Assembly (NCBI GenBank): GCA_021325655.1
Contig: JAJPGT010000101.1
Coordinates: 1 to 59,019, forward strand
DNA from: Pseudomonadota bacterium
Lineage (GTDB): Bacteria > Chloroflexota > UBA6077 > JAJPGT01
Reading direction: 5' to 3'
Length of the DNA: 59,019 bases
The translations under genes were made by a program, and so were the position numbers. Shown here piece by piece: positions 8,670 to 17,309 of the stretch. The first letter of the stretch is position 1. Every line of letters starts with the position of its first letter. A model generated the notes under the pieces. That model was not told where the DNA came from, did no database searches, and worked only from the letters and a program-made list of their open reading frames with translations.

Positions 8670-8717
8670 GCCGACACCCCGGAGCGCTATTCTGCGTTGG
8701 CGCTCCGGGGTGTCGGC
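8670..8717. terminator. Bidirectional hairpin terminator between convergent genes
   Basis: Perfect 18-bp stem (8670-8687 with 8700-8717) and a 12-base loop, lying between the PEBP lipoprotein gene and the convergent secreted-protein gene, so it can serve both. Confidence 0.8.
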
Positions 8718-8739
8718 GCGGTGCCGAGGGAGACGCGGG

Positions 8740-9186
8740 CTAGCGGCCCTGCTCCTGGTGGCGGCGGTAGCAATCCTTGTCGCCGTAGTCGCAGCCTTCC
8801 TTGAAGCTGTCGCTGCGAACGGTGGTCGTGGTTGTAGCGGGAGCGGTCGTAGCGGCAGCCGGGCCCGCGGGCGGTAGCGACGCGCTGGCGGCCGGAGTGA
8901 TCAACTGCCAGTCGCCCCCATCCTTGACGTTGATGAAGTCGCCCTTCTCGGGGCCGACCACGCGGATGACGTCGCCCACCTGGACGTTAGCGCCCTCGGG
9001 CAGGTGCGCCTCGTACTTGTTCCCGTTGCTGCGCTCGATCTGTACCTCGCCAAGCGAGGAGGAGATAACTCTGCCGGTCACGTCGACCCGATCAGCGGCG
9101 AACGCTGGCGCTACAACCGCCAGGCTCAGAACAGCGCCGAGCCCAAGGATACGAATCGACCGACCAAACGTGCTGATGGACCCCAT
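8740..9186 (-). CDS. Secreted protein of unknown function with a small beta domain
   Basis: 148 residues. A Sec signal peptide (basic start, then LGLGAVLSLAVVAPAFA) ends near residue 30. It is followed by a ~55-residue beta-rich region (VDVTGRVISSSLGEVQIE ... VQVGDVIRVVGP) resembling OB/KOW-like small barrels, then an Ala/Thr-rich linker and a charged tail with two Cys (CDYGDKDC). No enzyme motif is seen. The 242 bases upstream hold no other gene. Confidence 0.7.
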   Translation of the reverse strand: MGSISTFGRSIRILGLGAVLSLAVVAPAFAADRVDVTGRVISSSLGEVQIERSNGNKYEAHLPEGANVQVGDVIRVVGPEKGDFINVKDGGDWQLITPAASASLPPAGPAAATTAPATTTTTVRSDSFKEGCDYGDKDCYRRHQEQGR

Positions 9187-9428
9187 CTTGAGATTCCCTT
9201 CCCTAAGGAGCTACTGGCTCGTCTGCATGAAGTAGCGGCCTGTCATTGCTCCTGGAGCCAGTATGCTCCGCGACGGAAAATTCCATAGGCAACGTTTGGC
9301 CCGTCCTCCTGGCACACCTTGGGTCGTCGGCACAATCGGCCATCTGTACGGTCCAGCCCCGGCCCTTCGGACGGTTCGCGGCGCTCCAGCCGCCTACACT
9401 GGAGAGGGCCACTGGAGAGGGCCGCGAC

Positions 9429-9815
9429 ATGGTGAAGATCTGGAACGTCCCGGTGCAGGAGCTAGACGACCAGCACCTGCTGGGCGAGCATTTCGAGCTG
9501 CACGTCATCTGGAACGCGCTCGTCGGTGGCCGCGCTGGCTGGAGGCGGCATCCCGAGACACAGCGCTGGCAGGGGCGACTCGCGGCCCTGTACGCTCGCC
9601 ATCAGGCGCAGGTGCGGGAGATGCAGGCTCGGGGCTGGCACGGGCACCGCTCCGAGCTGGATCTCTCCGCCACCGCTAACAGCAGCGCGGAGTGGCCGGA
9701 GGTGGACGCGGCCACCCTGGCGGCCGAGCGGGAGCGGCTGCGGCAGTATCGCGCGGGTCGACCGGGCCGCGGCGCCGCGGCCCGGTCGACGGACCAAACG
9801 CGTCCCGGCGCGTAG
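9429..9815 (+). CDS. Pyrimidine dimer DNA glycosylase/endonuclease V-like protein
   Basis: 128 residues. The N-terminus VPVQELDDQHLLGEHFEL aligns by eye with the T4 endonuclease V pattern (L-V-S-E-L-A-D-Q-H-L-M-A-E-Y-R-E-L). It is followed by RRHPETQRWQG, RHQAQVREMQARGW and H-x-S-E-L, typical of cellular members. T4 DenV excises UV-induced pyrimidine dimers using its N-terminal amine; here residue 2 is Val rather than Thr. The last ~20 residues are low-complexity Arg/Ala. It ends 13 bases before a convergent gene. Family assignment is probable; activity is not shown. Confidence 0.7.
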   Translation: MVKIWNVPVQELDDQHLLGEHFELHVIWNALVGGRAGWRRHPETQRWQGRLAALYARHQAQVREMQARGWHGHRSELDLSATANSSAEWPEVDAATLAAERERLRQYRAGRPGRGAAARSTDQTRPGA

Positions 9816-9828
9816 CGGCTGCCCCAGC

Positions 9829-10332
9829 TCAGATCTCCTTCCAGGTGCGTCCTAGCCGCGCCTGGGCGATGGGGGGATAGGCGGCGCGCACCGCGTAATA
9901 CAGCGGCACTCCGAGCGCCCCGGCCACAGCCTGGCTGATGTTGTTGATCAGCAGGTCGGCCACCGCCACGCTCCAGCCGAACAGCAGCGTCTCGCCCGCG
10001 AGATAGGCCAGCACCATCCAGCTCACCCCGGCCAGCCAGGCCGGCACCAGCCACTGGGGGCGCTTCAGGGCGATGTATCCGGCCAGCAGCCCCTCGCCGG
10101 CGTAGGCGAGGAAGGTGACCGGCGCAAACGGCGCGAAGCCGCCCAGCAGATCGGCAGTGGCGGTGCCAAGCCCGCCGGCGACGAGCCCCACCCAGGGACC
10201 GAAGGTGATCGCGGTGAAGATCACTGCCACGTCGGACACCTGGAAGACGTAGGTGAACACGGTAATGAAGGCGGTCATCATCGCCGCGGCCGCCACCCCA
10301 TAGCTGCTGCTCGGGCTGAGCGGGTTCCTCAC
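9829..10332 (-). CDS. ECF transporter S-component-like membrane protein
   Basis: About 167 residues with five to six hydrophobic segments. The stretch VAVIFTAITFGPWVGLVAGGLG and TADLLGGFAPFAPV is the usual signature region of energy-coupling-factor substrate-binding (S) subunits, which capture a vitamin or similar solute and share a common energising module. No ECF ATPase or T subunit is nearby, so it would use a module encoded elsewhere. The start is a GTG; Met residues ~18-19 are possible alternatives. Substrate unknown. No riboswitch is evident in the 65 bases upstream. Confidence 0.72.
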   Translation of the reverse strand: MRNPLSPSSSYGVAAAAMMTAFITVFTYVFQVSDVAVIFTAITFGPWVGLVAGGLGTATADLLGGFAPFAPVTFLAYAGEGLLAGYIALKRPQWLVPAWLAGVSWMVLAYLAGETLLFGWSVAVADLLINNISQAVAGALGVPLYYAVRAAYPPIAQARLGRTWKEI

Positions 10333-10397
10333 CGTTGCCGCCGGGGTACCGCGACGCCAGGGGGCTGCACCGCTCGCTACACTCGCCCGGCGCGTCG

Positions 10398-11699
10398 CTA
10401 GCCCCCGCTCGGCCGTGGCGTGTAGCGGGCGGTGGCGACCTCACCGGTGTTGAGCGTCTCCTGGCCGCGGAACGGCGCGAGGCGAAGCGAGTTGGCCACT
10501 GCGAGGATGTCGTACTGGCCGGCCGGGAGCGTGAGCCGCTTGGTCTCCCCATCGAGGAGATCGGCCTGGGCGCGGTCGGGCCCAGCCAGCTCGACGTGCA
10601 GGGTCGCGCCCGTCTGGTTCATCACCTCGTAGATCGCTGCCTGGCCGTCGGCCGGCGCCCGGACCGACTCGGGCAGCGGCACGGGTGCCTGGTAATTGTG
10701 TAGCGCCGCCTGGCTGAGCGAAAGGTGCTGCGCCAGCAGCCCGGCGCTCTGGCGGACAAGGGCGATCTGGCCACGGCGTAAGGAGCAGACGTCTGTAATC
10801 CGCTGCGCCAGCTCATCTGCCGCGGTCGCCGTCACCAGCAGCTCGGCCTGGTAGGCGGACATCACCGATGGTGCTACCAGTGCCCGTGCCTGGGCGGCGG
10901 TCATCTGCAGTTGTGCCAGCGCGGAATCGGGCGCCAGCAGCTCGGCACAGACCTGCGTCCGCGTGGCCGGGGTGGCGCGATCGATCTGGCCAGTGAGCAC
11001 GCCGAACTGCTCCTGCATGGCGTCTGCCATCGGCAGCGCTTCCGCCACGTAGGCGTCCAGCGGCGAGCCGGCGGCCCCGGGTTGCGCCGCCGCGCGGGGG
11101 GTGCTGGCCGAGCGTGGGGTCGCGGTGGGGAGCGCCGTCGGCGTCGGCAGCGGGGTGAAGAGCGGCGCTGGCAACGAGCGCTGCGTGGGAGCCACCAGTG
11201 GCGCCAGCGCTGGCGCCGGGGTGTCGCGCGGGCGCGGCTGGGAGCTGGGCGTCCATTGCGCGTCATGGAACATCGCCGACAGTTGCAGCAGCACCGCCGC
11301 TCCGAGCGGCGCCAGCGCGACGACCATCAGCCCGATCACCACCACCAGCGGCGGGCGGCGGGGGAAGCGGCCAGCGCCCCGGTTCTCGCCTGGCGGTGGC
11401 CAGGTGGGCGGCGGGGCGCGCCGAATCAACGGGGGCGCGGAGGGGATCGGCGGGCGATTCAGCGGCGGGGCCGACTGCCGCGCGATCTGCCGATCGTATT
11501 CAGCGCGCGTCTCCGGGCGCCGGAGCACCTGGTACGCTGCGTTGATGCGCGCCATGCGCGCCGCGGCATCGGGCGACGCGTCGACGTCTGGGTGGTAGCG
11601 GCGGGCGAGCCGTCGGTAGGCGGCTTCGATGACGTCCGGGTCCGCGGCTGGATCAACCTGAAGGACCTGGTAATGGGTGGGCGAAGGATCCGCAGCCAC
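10398..11699 (-). CDS. J-domain protein with a membrane anchor
   Basis: About 433 residues. An N-terminal DnaJ domain (residues ~8-75) carries HPD in RRYHPDVDA and would stimulate a DnaK-type chaperone. A Pro-rich linker leads to one transmembrane helix (PLVVVIGLMVVALAPLGAAV), a Pro/Thr/Ala-rich spacer and an uncharacterised extracytoplasmic C-terminal region. The orientation (J-domain inside, C-terminus outside) is inferred. GTG 11699 is chosen because AGGAG lies 4 bases upstream; a TTG at 11750 is the alternative. The S-component gene follows 65 bases downstream. Confidence 0.85.
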   Translation of the reverse strand: MAADPSPTHYQVLQVDPAADPDVIEAAYRRLARRYHPDVDASPDAAARMARINAAYQVLRRPETRAEYDRQIARQSAPPLNRPPIPSAPPLIRRAPPPTWPPPGENRGAGRFPRRPPLVVVIGLMVVALAPLGAAVLLQLSAMFHDAQWTPSSQPRPRDTPAPALAPLVAPTQRSLPAPLFTPLPTPTALPTATPRSASTPRAAAQPGAAGSPLDAYVAEALPMADAMQEQFGVLTGQIDRATPATRTQVCAELLAPDSALAQLQMTAAQARALVAPSVMSAYQAELLVTATAADELAQRITDVCSLRRGQIALVRQSAGLLAQHLSLSQAALHNYQAPVPLPESVRAPADGQAAIYEVMNQTGATLHVELAGPDRAQADLLDGETKRLTLPAGQYDILAVANSLRLAPFRGQETLNTGEVATARYTPRPSGG

Positions 11700-11852
11700 G
11701 CTACTCCTAACGGCCGTGCTGCCCGTATTGTCGTTCCTGCGCGTTACCAAGGCCAGATTCCTGCCCGGCTCGGCTGCCCGCCTGGAGCGTGCGCCTGAGC
11801 TGAGGGCCAGCGACAGGGGCCCGACCGCCCTGGCCCGGTACGGAGCGCCCGG

Positions 11853-12422
11853 CTACGGGGCGCGGCCCGAGCGGACGGGCGTAATGTCTACCCGCGCTCC
11901 AGGCACGTGCTGGATGAGCGGGGTGGAGTCGGGACCCGCCGCTTCCAGCCCGGGGCGGCCGATCTGGCCACTGGCATTCGGGGCGGGCACTGTGAGGTGG
12001 ACCTTCACCTCGTGCTCCGGCACGGCCAGCAGCCGCGCCGTTGGCAGCGCCCCGCTCTGCACCGTATTCGTCAGCCCGGTGTTCGCATCCTGATAGGTGA
12101 TGGTCGCGGTGGCGCTGGTGACCCCCAATGACCTGTAGGCAAAGCAGGAGAAGCTACTGAACATGCCCTGGACCTCGCACAGCAGCTCGCTGGTGCCGTC
12201 GGCCAGTGTTACTGAGATCCGCGCATCCAGGAAGCGATGCCCCCCGAGCGTTTCGCGGGTAGGAATCTCGCCCGCATAGGTAATTCCGTTGCGTTCCAGC
12301 CTGGCCCCCAGCCAGAACGTCCCCAGGGTACCGCCAGAAAGTGCGAAGACCCCGCTGGGCGCCGCCAGCAGCAGGAACAGGGCTCCAACACCCGCGCACA
12401 GCTTCAGCCACGCCTGCCGCAT
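11853..12422 (-). CDS. Secreted protein of unknown function
   Basis: 189 residues. The ATG at 12422 has GGGAGG upstream and opens into a clear Sec signal peptide (KLCAGVGALFLLLAAPSGVFA). The mature part is beta-rich and has two Cys (ELLCEVQG and SFSCFAYR) that could form a disulphide. It contains DGTSELLC, ATITYQDANTG and a Pro-rich C-terminus. No known family recognised. Its stop lies about 150 bases upstream of the J-domain gene on the same strand. Confidence 0.6.
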   Translation of the reverse strand: MRQAWLKLCAGVGALFLLLAAPSGVFALSGGTLGTFWLGARLERNGITYAGEIPTRETLGGHRFLDARISVTLADGTSELLCEVQGMFSSFSCFAYRSLGVTSATATITYQDANTGLTNTVQSGALPTARLLAVPEHEVKVHLTVPAPNASGQIGRPGLEAAGPDSTPLIQHVPGARVDITPVRSGRAP

Positions 12423-12781
12423 CCAGCCTCCCAGAACGCCGCGGCCCCATCTCCACCACGCCGGACCGCCGTCGGAGCGGGAGGTCGGTCGGCCGACCGC
12501 CAGCATAGCACTGGCGGACATGCCCAGGCTACAGGCGTGCTCACGCGCGCCGACCACCGTGAGGAGGACCATCCATAGCTTCCGATCCGCTGAACCCCGC
12601 CCTGTCGCGCGGCACGCTGGACCCCACCGTGATCCAGCGCGCCGCCCGCTCATCCGCCCCCGGGCCTGCCGCCCGGTCGGTCTGGCCGGGGCGAGAATCG
12701 GGCAAGCCCTCCAGCGGTCTGCCCCCGGCGCGCCTCCCGGCGGCCCCCAAGCTCAGCACGGAATCCGCAGCCAGATGTCCG
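12423..12781. other. 359-base gap without a recognisable gene
   Basis: Separates the end of the minus-strand GntR/transport unit from the secreted-protein gene. A small hairpin (CCGGGC-ctgcc-GCCCGG, 12660-12676) could end the upstream unit, and a TATGCT-like -10 near 12500 could start the downstream gene; both are weak. Reading frames here look like GC-rich shadows. Confidence 0.4.
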
Positions 12782-13537
12782 TTACTGCATGTAACAGCCG
12801 CCGGCGACGACGATGCACTCGCCGGTGATGAAACTCGCCGCGGGCGAGACCAGGAACTCTACCACCGCCGCGATCTCCTCCGGCTCAGCGATGCGCCCGA
12901 GCGGCGTCTCACTCGCCATCTCGTCCTGGCGCCAGCGCGGCACTGTGCGCCGCATCGCCTCGGTGTTGACGTGCCCGGGCGACACCCCGTTCACCAGCAC
13001 GTTGTACGGCGCTAGCTCCAGTGCCACCGACTTGGTCATGCTCCAGAGGGCGGCTTTGGCGGCGGCGTAGTGCACCAGCCACTTCTTGGGGATGTAGGCG
13101 TCGATGCTGACGATGTTGACGATCCGCCCGGAGCGCTTGTCCCGCATGAGCGGGGCAACCGCCTGCATGCAGTTGAAGGCGGTCTTGGCGTTGACTGCCA
13201 GGACCTGCTCGTACTCAGCCTCCGAGATCGCGTCGAACGCGGTGACCGGATACCAGCCGACGGTGTTGATCAGGAAATCCACCGTCCCGAAGCGCTGGAC
13301 CGCTGCATCCACGATCCGCTGGACCTCGGCGCGGCTGGTCAGATCCGCCCGCAGCGCGAGCGCGCGCCGCCCGAGCGCCTCCGCCCGCTGAGCCGTGTCC
13401 CCGGCCGCCTCCGCCTGAATGTCGACGCTCACCAGGTCGCAGCCCGCGCCCGCGAGCGCCAGCGCCGTCGCCCGGCCGATGCCGCCGCCCGCGCCCGTCA
13501 CCAGCGCGATGTTGCCGTCCAGTCCGCCCGAGAGCAT
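12782..13537 (-). CDS. SDR family oxidoreductase
   Basis: 251 residues, last gene of the GntR-linked unit. The cofactor site TGAGGGIG, a catalytic Ser in IVNIVSIDAY and Tyr/Lys in HYAAAKAAL are present. The usual NNAG after strand 4 reads I-N-T-V-G, a modest deviation at a structural motif. VDGG near the C-terminus is V-A-G-G. Acidic D-I at the end of strand 2 (VSVDIQAE) suggests NAD preference. It follows the luciferase-like gene by 23 bases, so co-transcription is likely. Confidence 0.9.
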   Translation of the reverse strand: MLSGGLDGNIALVTGAGGGIGRATALALAGAGCDLVSVDIQAEAAGDTAQRAEALGRRALALRADLTSRAEVQRIVDAAVQRFGTVDFLINTVGWYPVTAFDAISEAEYEQVLAVNAKTAFNCMQAVAPLMRDKRSGRIVNIVSIDAYIPKKWLVHYAAAKAALWSMTKSVALELAPYNVLVNGVSPGHVNTEAMRRTVPRWRQDEMASETPLGRIAEPEEIAAVVEFLVSPAASFITGECIVVAGGCYMQ

Positions 13538-13560
13538 CCTCGGCCTCTCCTTCCGGTCTG

Positions 13561-14613
13561 CTAGCGGCGTGTGCCGACCGGCTGCCGCGCGAAACGCGGC
13601 AGCACCTCTTCGGCGAAGAGCCGAATCGATCGCAGTGTCTTGTGATGGGGGATCGCGCCCGGGCCGAAGTAGCAGTTGATCAGGCTGGCGCCTGTCGCCT
13701 GGATATCGGCTTCGAGCTTGGCTGCGACTTCGTCCGGAGTGCCGAACAGCACCCGCTCGTAGACCTCGTCCGGCGTCGGCTCGTCGGGCAGCGGGTCTGC
13801 CTGCACCATGCCATCGCGCACCTCGGCGATACCGCGCATGTAGCGCATGGTGATGCGGTGGGTCCAGAGGGCATCCTCGACGTGCGCCCGCGCCTCGGAC
13901 GACGAGTCGGCGACGAAGACGGCGCGCTGGAGCGCGAAGCGGCTGCTGCCGGGCGGCTTGCCAGCGCGCCGGAGCGCCTCGTCTACCGCGTGGCTCACCT
14001 GCGCCGCGGCGGTGCGGGGCAGCAGCCCGGCGGTGGTGATCACGTGGAAGCCGCGGTCCACCGCGAACTGCACCGTCTCGGGAGTGTTGGCCGCGACCCA
14101 GATCGGTGGGTGGGGCTGCTGCATCGGCCGCGGGAACACGCTACAGGCCGGCACCTGCCAGTGCTTGCCCTGATGGGTGAAGGTGCGCTGGGTCAGCGCC
14201 TTCACCATCAGGTCCACCCCCTCCTCGAACAGCTCGCGGCTGTCCTCGATCCGGAGCCCGAAGCGCTCGAACTCGTAGCGCTGGTAGCCGCGGCCGACGC
14301 CGATGACGATCCGGCCATTGGAGAAGACGTCGGCCAGGGCCACGTCTTCGGCCATCCGCAACGGGTGGTAGAACGGCACCACCAGCACCGCGGGTGCGAG
14401 CCGGATGCGCCGGGTGCGCTCCGCGGCGCGCACTGCCAGCAGCAGCGGGTTGGTGGACAGGCCGTAGTTGGAGAAATGGTGCTCGGCGAACCAGGCGATA
14501 TCGAACCCCAGCTCATCGGCCAGCTCGACCTGCTCGAAGATCTCCTCGTAGCGAGCCGGGATCGGCTTGCTCGCCTCCGGGTACTGGGCCAGGAAAAACG
14601 CGCCGAACTGCAC
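13561..14613 (-). CDS. LLM-class flavin-dependent oxidoreductase
   Basis: Luciferase-like monooxygenase fold, about 350 residues; uses reduced flavin from a separate reductase to oxidise small organic compounds. Recognisable strands and motifs are FDIAWFAEHHF, RIRLAPAVLVVPFYHPLRMAEDVALADVFSNGR and GVGRGYQRYEFERFG, then a C-terminal GTPDEVAAKLE..ATGASLINCYF. GTG 14613 is favoured by GAGGGAGG 6 bases upstream; an ATG 57 bases earlier is possible. It lies between two SDR genes downstream of a polyamine-type importer, which suggests catabolism of the imported compound. Confidence 0.9.
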   Translation of the reverse strand: MQFGAFFLAQYPEASKPIPARYEEIFEQVELADELGFDIAWFAEHHFSNYGLSTNPLLLAVRAAERTRRIRLAPAVLVVPFYHPLRMAEDVALADVFSNGRIVIGVGRGYQRYEFERFGLRIEDSRELFEEGVDLMVKALTQRTFTHQGKHWQVPACSVFPRPMQQPHPPIWVAANTPETVQFAVDRGFHVITTAGLLPRTAAAQVSHAVDEALRRAGKPPGSSRFALQRAVFVADSSSEARAHVEDALWTHRITMRYMRGIAEVRDGMVQADPLPDEPTPDEVYERVLFGTPDEVAAKLEADIQATGASLINCYFGPGAIPHHKTLRSIRLFAEEVLPRFARQPVGTRR

Positions 14614-14688
14614 GCTGTGCCTCCCTCGCAATTTCTCTTCAGCTTCAGCGGTCGATGCCAGCGTCGGCACCGTCGCCGCACGGGCATC

Positions 14689-15441
14689 CTAGATTCCGAC
14701 AATGAGCTGGCCGCCATTGATCGGGATCACCTGGCCGGTGATGAACGCTGCCTCGTCGGAGGCGAGGAACACCACCAGCGAGGAGATCTCCTCCGGTTGG
14801 GACCAGCGGCCGAGCGGGATGGTCTTGTACTGCTCCGCCAGGTACTCCGGGCTGCGGTGCGCGGTCATGCCCGTGTGGACTCCGCCCGGAGCGATCGCGT
14901 TGACGCAGATCTTGTCCGGGCCGAGCTCCTTGGCGAGGCTCTTGGTGAGGCCAAGGATCGCCGCCTTGGCGGCGCAGTAGGCGTGCGAGTGGTGGTGCCC
15001 GGCCTGCCCCCACATGGACGAGACGTTGATGATACGCCCGGCCGGGCTGCGCCGCAGCCAGGGAATGGCGGCCCGGCTGCAGTAGAAAGTGCCTTCGACG
15101 TGCACGGCGAACTGGCGCCGCCACTCCTCGTCCGTCGTCTGCTCGATCCCGGCCCCGCTATCCGGAATGCCGGCGTTGTTGACCAGGATGTCGAGCCGGC
15201 CGAAGGTGTCGCCCACGCGCGCGATCATCGCGTTCACCGCCTGGCTATCGGACACATCGCACGGCACGACCAGGCACTCCGCCCCTCGCTCGCGCACCAG
15301 CCGGCCGGTCTCTTCGGCGCCGGCCGGATTAACGTCGTTGACAACCACGCGCGCGCCGCGCGCAGCGAAGGTCAGGCTGTGCGCCCGGCCCATCCCGCTC
15401 CCCGCGCCCGTGATCAGCGCCACTCGACCACCGAAACCCAT
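14689..15441 (-). CDS. SDR family oxidoreductase
   Basis: 250 residues: TGAGSGMG cofactor site, NNAGIPDSG, catalytic Ser in IINVSSMWG and Tyr-x3-Lys in AYCAAKAAI. An Asp-rich VVVNDVNPAG after strand 2 suggests NAD(H). A His cluster (QAGHHHSHAY) lies beside the active-site Tyr. The gene starts 27 bases downstream of a palindrome that also occurs in the gntR promoter, so it may have its own regulated entry point within the unit. Confidence 0.92.
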   Translation of the reverse strand: MGFGGRVALITGAGSGMGRAHSLTFAARGARVVVNDVNPAGAEETGRLVRERGAECLVVPCDVSDSQAVNAMIARVGDTFGRLDILVNNAGIPDSGAGIEQTTDEEWRRQFAVHVEGTFYCSRAAIPWLRRSPAGRIINVSSMWGQAGHHHSHAYCAAKAAILGLTKSLAKELGPDKICVNAIAPGGVHTGMTAHRSPEYLAEQYKTIPLGRWSQPEEISSLVVFLASDEAAFITGQVIPINGGQLIVGI

Positions 15442-15467
15442 CCGTCCCTCCCACGTGTCTGCTCAAG

Positions 15468-15484
15468 TTTCATCCTTCATGAAA
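15468..15484. promoter_or_regulatory. Candidate GntR operator, copy 1
   Basis: TTTCATCCTTCATGAAA: perfect TTTCAT/ATGAAA arms around CCTTC. Nearly identical to 20479-20495 in the promoter of the gntR gene (one arm mismatch, same TTC core). It sits between the potC-like gene and the SDR gene, 27 bases before the SDR start. Confidence 0.6.
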
Positions 15485-15519
15485 TACTGGCGTAGCGCTG
15501 GGCCGCTCCAGTGTTCCCT

Positions 15520-16380
15520 TCACGGCTCTCCGGCCCGGCCCGCGCCGCTCGCCCGCCGCTCCTGGCTCCGCCGCAGCAGCTCCGCCAGCGTCAGCAGCAG
15601 GGTCGAGACGACGATCAGCAGCGTGGAGGCCGCGGCGATAGTTGGGGTCAGGTCGGTTCGTACCAGCTCCCACATCAGCCGCGGCAGCGTCATGACGTTG
15701 CCAGACAGGAACAGCGCGATCAGCACCTCGTCCCAGGAGGTGATGAACGCGAACAGCGCCCCCGAGAGCACCGCCGGTGCGATGATCGGCAGGGTGATCC
15801 GGCGGAACGTCTGGAATGGGTCCGCGCCCAGGCTCTGCGCCGCCCGCTCCAGCGTGATGTCGAAGTTGCGCAGCGCCGCCGACACCACGAGGAACGAGAA
15901 GCCGGTCGCGATCATGGTATGGGCCAGCACCACCCCGTGCACGGTGCCGTTGAGCCGCAGCGGGACGTAGACCAGGTAGACGGCGATCGCGACCACCACG
16001 ATGGGGATGACGATCGGAAAGATGATCGCCATCGCCAGCGTCGAAGCGTAGCGCGAGCGCAGCCGGGAGAGTCCGAGCGCGGCGAGCGTCCCTAGCAGCG
16101 TGGCGCAGAGCGCAGTGAGCGTGGCGATCTCCAGGCTGTTCCCGGTGGCGGTGAGCCACTGGGAACGTGGGGCAAAGAAGAACTCATCGTACCAGCGCAG
16201 CGACAGCCCGACCGGTGGGAAGGTTGGGTAGCGCGAGGAGGTGAACGACATCGGGATGACCACGACCACCGGCGCGGAGAGGTAGAACAGCACCAGCGCC
16301 GCGACGACCGTGGCGGCCGTCGTGCCCCAGCGCCGCGGTGGCCGGTGGGCGGCGCGGCGCGAAGCCGCTCCCGCGCTCAT
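15520..16380 (-). CDS. ABC transporter permease, PotC type
   Basis: Inner-membrane subunit of a spermidine/putrescine-type importer, about 286 residues with six hydrophobic segments. The EAA loop reads LERAAQSLGADPFQTFRRITLP. The ATG overlaps the stop of the upstream permease (ATGA), a strong sign of translational coupling. FITSWDEVLIALFLSG matches the conserved segment of PotC/PotI proteins. The substrate could be a polyamine, an opine-like compound or another small cation. Confidence 0.92.
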   Translation of the reverse strand: MSAGAASRRAAHRPPRRWGTTAATVVAALVLFYLSAPVVVVIPMSFTSSRYPTFPPVGLSLRWYDEFFFAPRSQWLTATGNSLEIATLTALCATLLGTLAALGLSRLRSRYASTLAMAIIFPIVIPIVVVAIAVYLVYVPLRLNGTVHGVVLAHTMIATGFSFLVVSAALRNFDITLERAAQSLGADPFQTFRRITLPIIAPAVLSGALFAFITSWDEVLIALFLSGNVMTLPRLMWELVRTDLTPTIAAASTLLIVVSTLLLTLAELLRRSQERRASGAGRAGEP

Positions 16381-17276
16381 TCTCCCATCCCCCACAGCGT
16401 GCTGAGCCGGCCGACCCGCGAGTACAGGAGCAGGGCCAGCGCCACCAGCACGAGCAGGAGCACCGCAAGCGCGCCCCCGAAGCCCCAGTTGGTAAAGCGC
16501 ATGATCTGGAGCTGGATGAGCTGCGCGACCATAACGTCGCTGCGCCCACCGAGCTGTGACGGCGTGACGAAGAAGCCGGTCGCCAGGATGAACACCAGCA
16601 GTGCCCCGGCCAGGACACCCGGCAGGCTGAGCGGGAGGTAGACCCGCCAGAAGACGTGCCACGGCCCGGCTCCCAGGCTCTGCGCGGCGCGGAGCAGCGT
16701 CCGGTCCAGCCGGACCATGATGCTGAACATCGGTAGGACCGCGAACGGCAGCAGGTAGTGGACCATGCCGACGTGGACCGCGAAGCTGTTGAACAGGAGC
16801 GGCAGCTTCCGTGAGATGATCCCGAGCTGCAGCAGCCAGGTGTTGATCAGCCCCTGGTCGCCCAGGATCACCATCCAGGCGTAGGTACGCACCATGATGC
16901 TCGTCCAGAACGGGAGCAGCAGGAACACGAGCATTACCGAGCGGGCGCTGCCCCGTGCCTCGGCCAGCGCATAGGCGAGCGGATAGCCGAGCACAAGGCA
17001 CAGGATAGTGACAGTGACGCTCGTCTGGAGCGTGTACCACAGCACCCCGAGATACTGTGGGACGGCGAAGGCGCGCACGTAGTTGTCGAGCGTCGGAGAC
17101 GGATCGAAGACGCTGCGCAGCAGGAGTCGGACGACCGGGTAGAAGAGAAATACGCCGAGGGCGAGCAGGGCTGGCGCCGCCAGTCCCAGACAGAGGAGCT
17201 GGCGGCGCCGCTCCAGCCGCGCCCCGGTGTCCAGCCCCGGGGTGAGCGTCCGCGTGATCGGCCCGGCAATCTGCAT
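16377..17276 (-). CDS. ABC transporter permease, PotB type
   Basis: 299-residue partner of the PotC-type permease. A first membrane helix (LGLAAPALLALGVFLFYPVV) is followed by the periplasmic loop with TLDNYVRAF, several helices and the ATPase-docking loop LLRAAQSLGAGPWHVFWRVYLP. It overlaps the next gene by four bases and follows the binding-protein gene by 33 bases. Confidence 0.92.
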   Translation of the reverse strand: MQIAGPITRTLTPGLDTGARLERRRQLLCLGLAAPALLALGVFLFYPVVRLLLRSVFDPSPTLDNYVRAFAVPQYLGVLWYTLQTSVTVTILCLVLGYPLAYALAEARGSARSVMLVFLLLPFWTSIMVRTYAWMVILGDQGLINTWLLQLGIISRKLPLLFNSFAVHVGMVHYLLPFAVLPMFSIMVRLDRTLLRAAQSLGAGPWHVFWRVYLPLSLPGVLAGALLVFILATGFFVTPSQLGGRSDVMVAQLIQLQIMRFTNWGFGGALAVLLLVLVALALLLYSRVGRLSTLWGMGE

Positions 17277-17309
17277 CAGGACGTTCCTTGGCCCTGCTGC
17301 GGGAGCGCG

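Noticed and set aside
13642..15495. 617-codon frame antisense to the luciferase-like and SDR genes
   Set aside because: It spans several well-supported minus-strand genes and has shadow composition (His, Arg, Ala, Asp).
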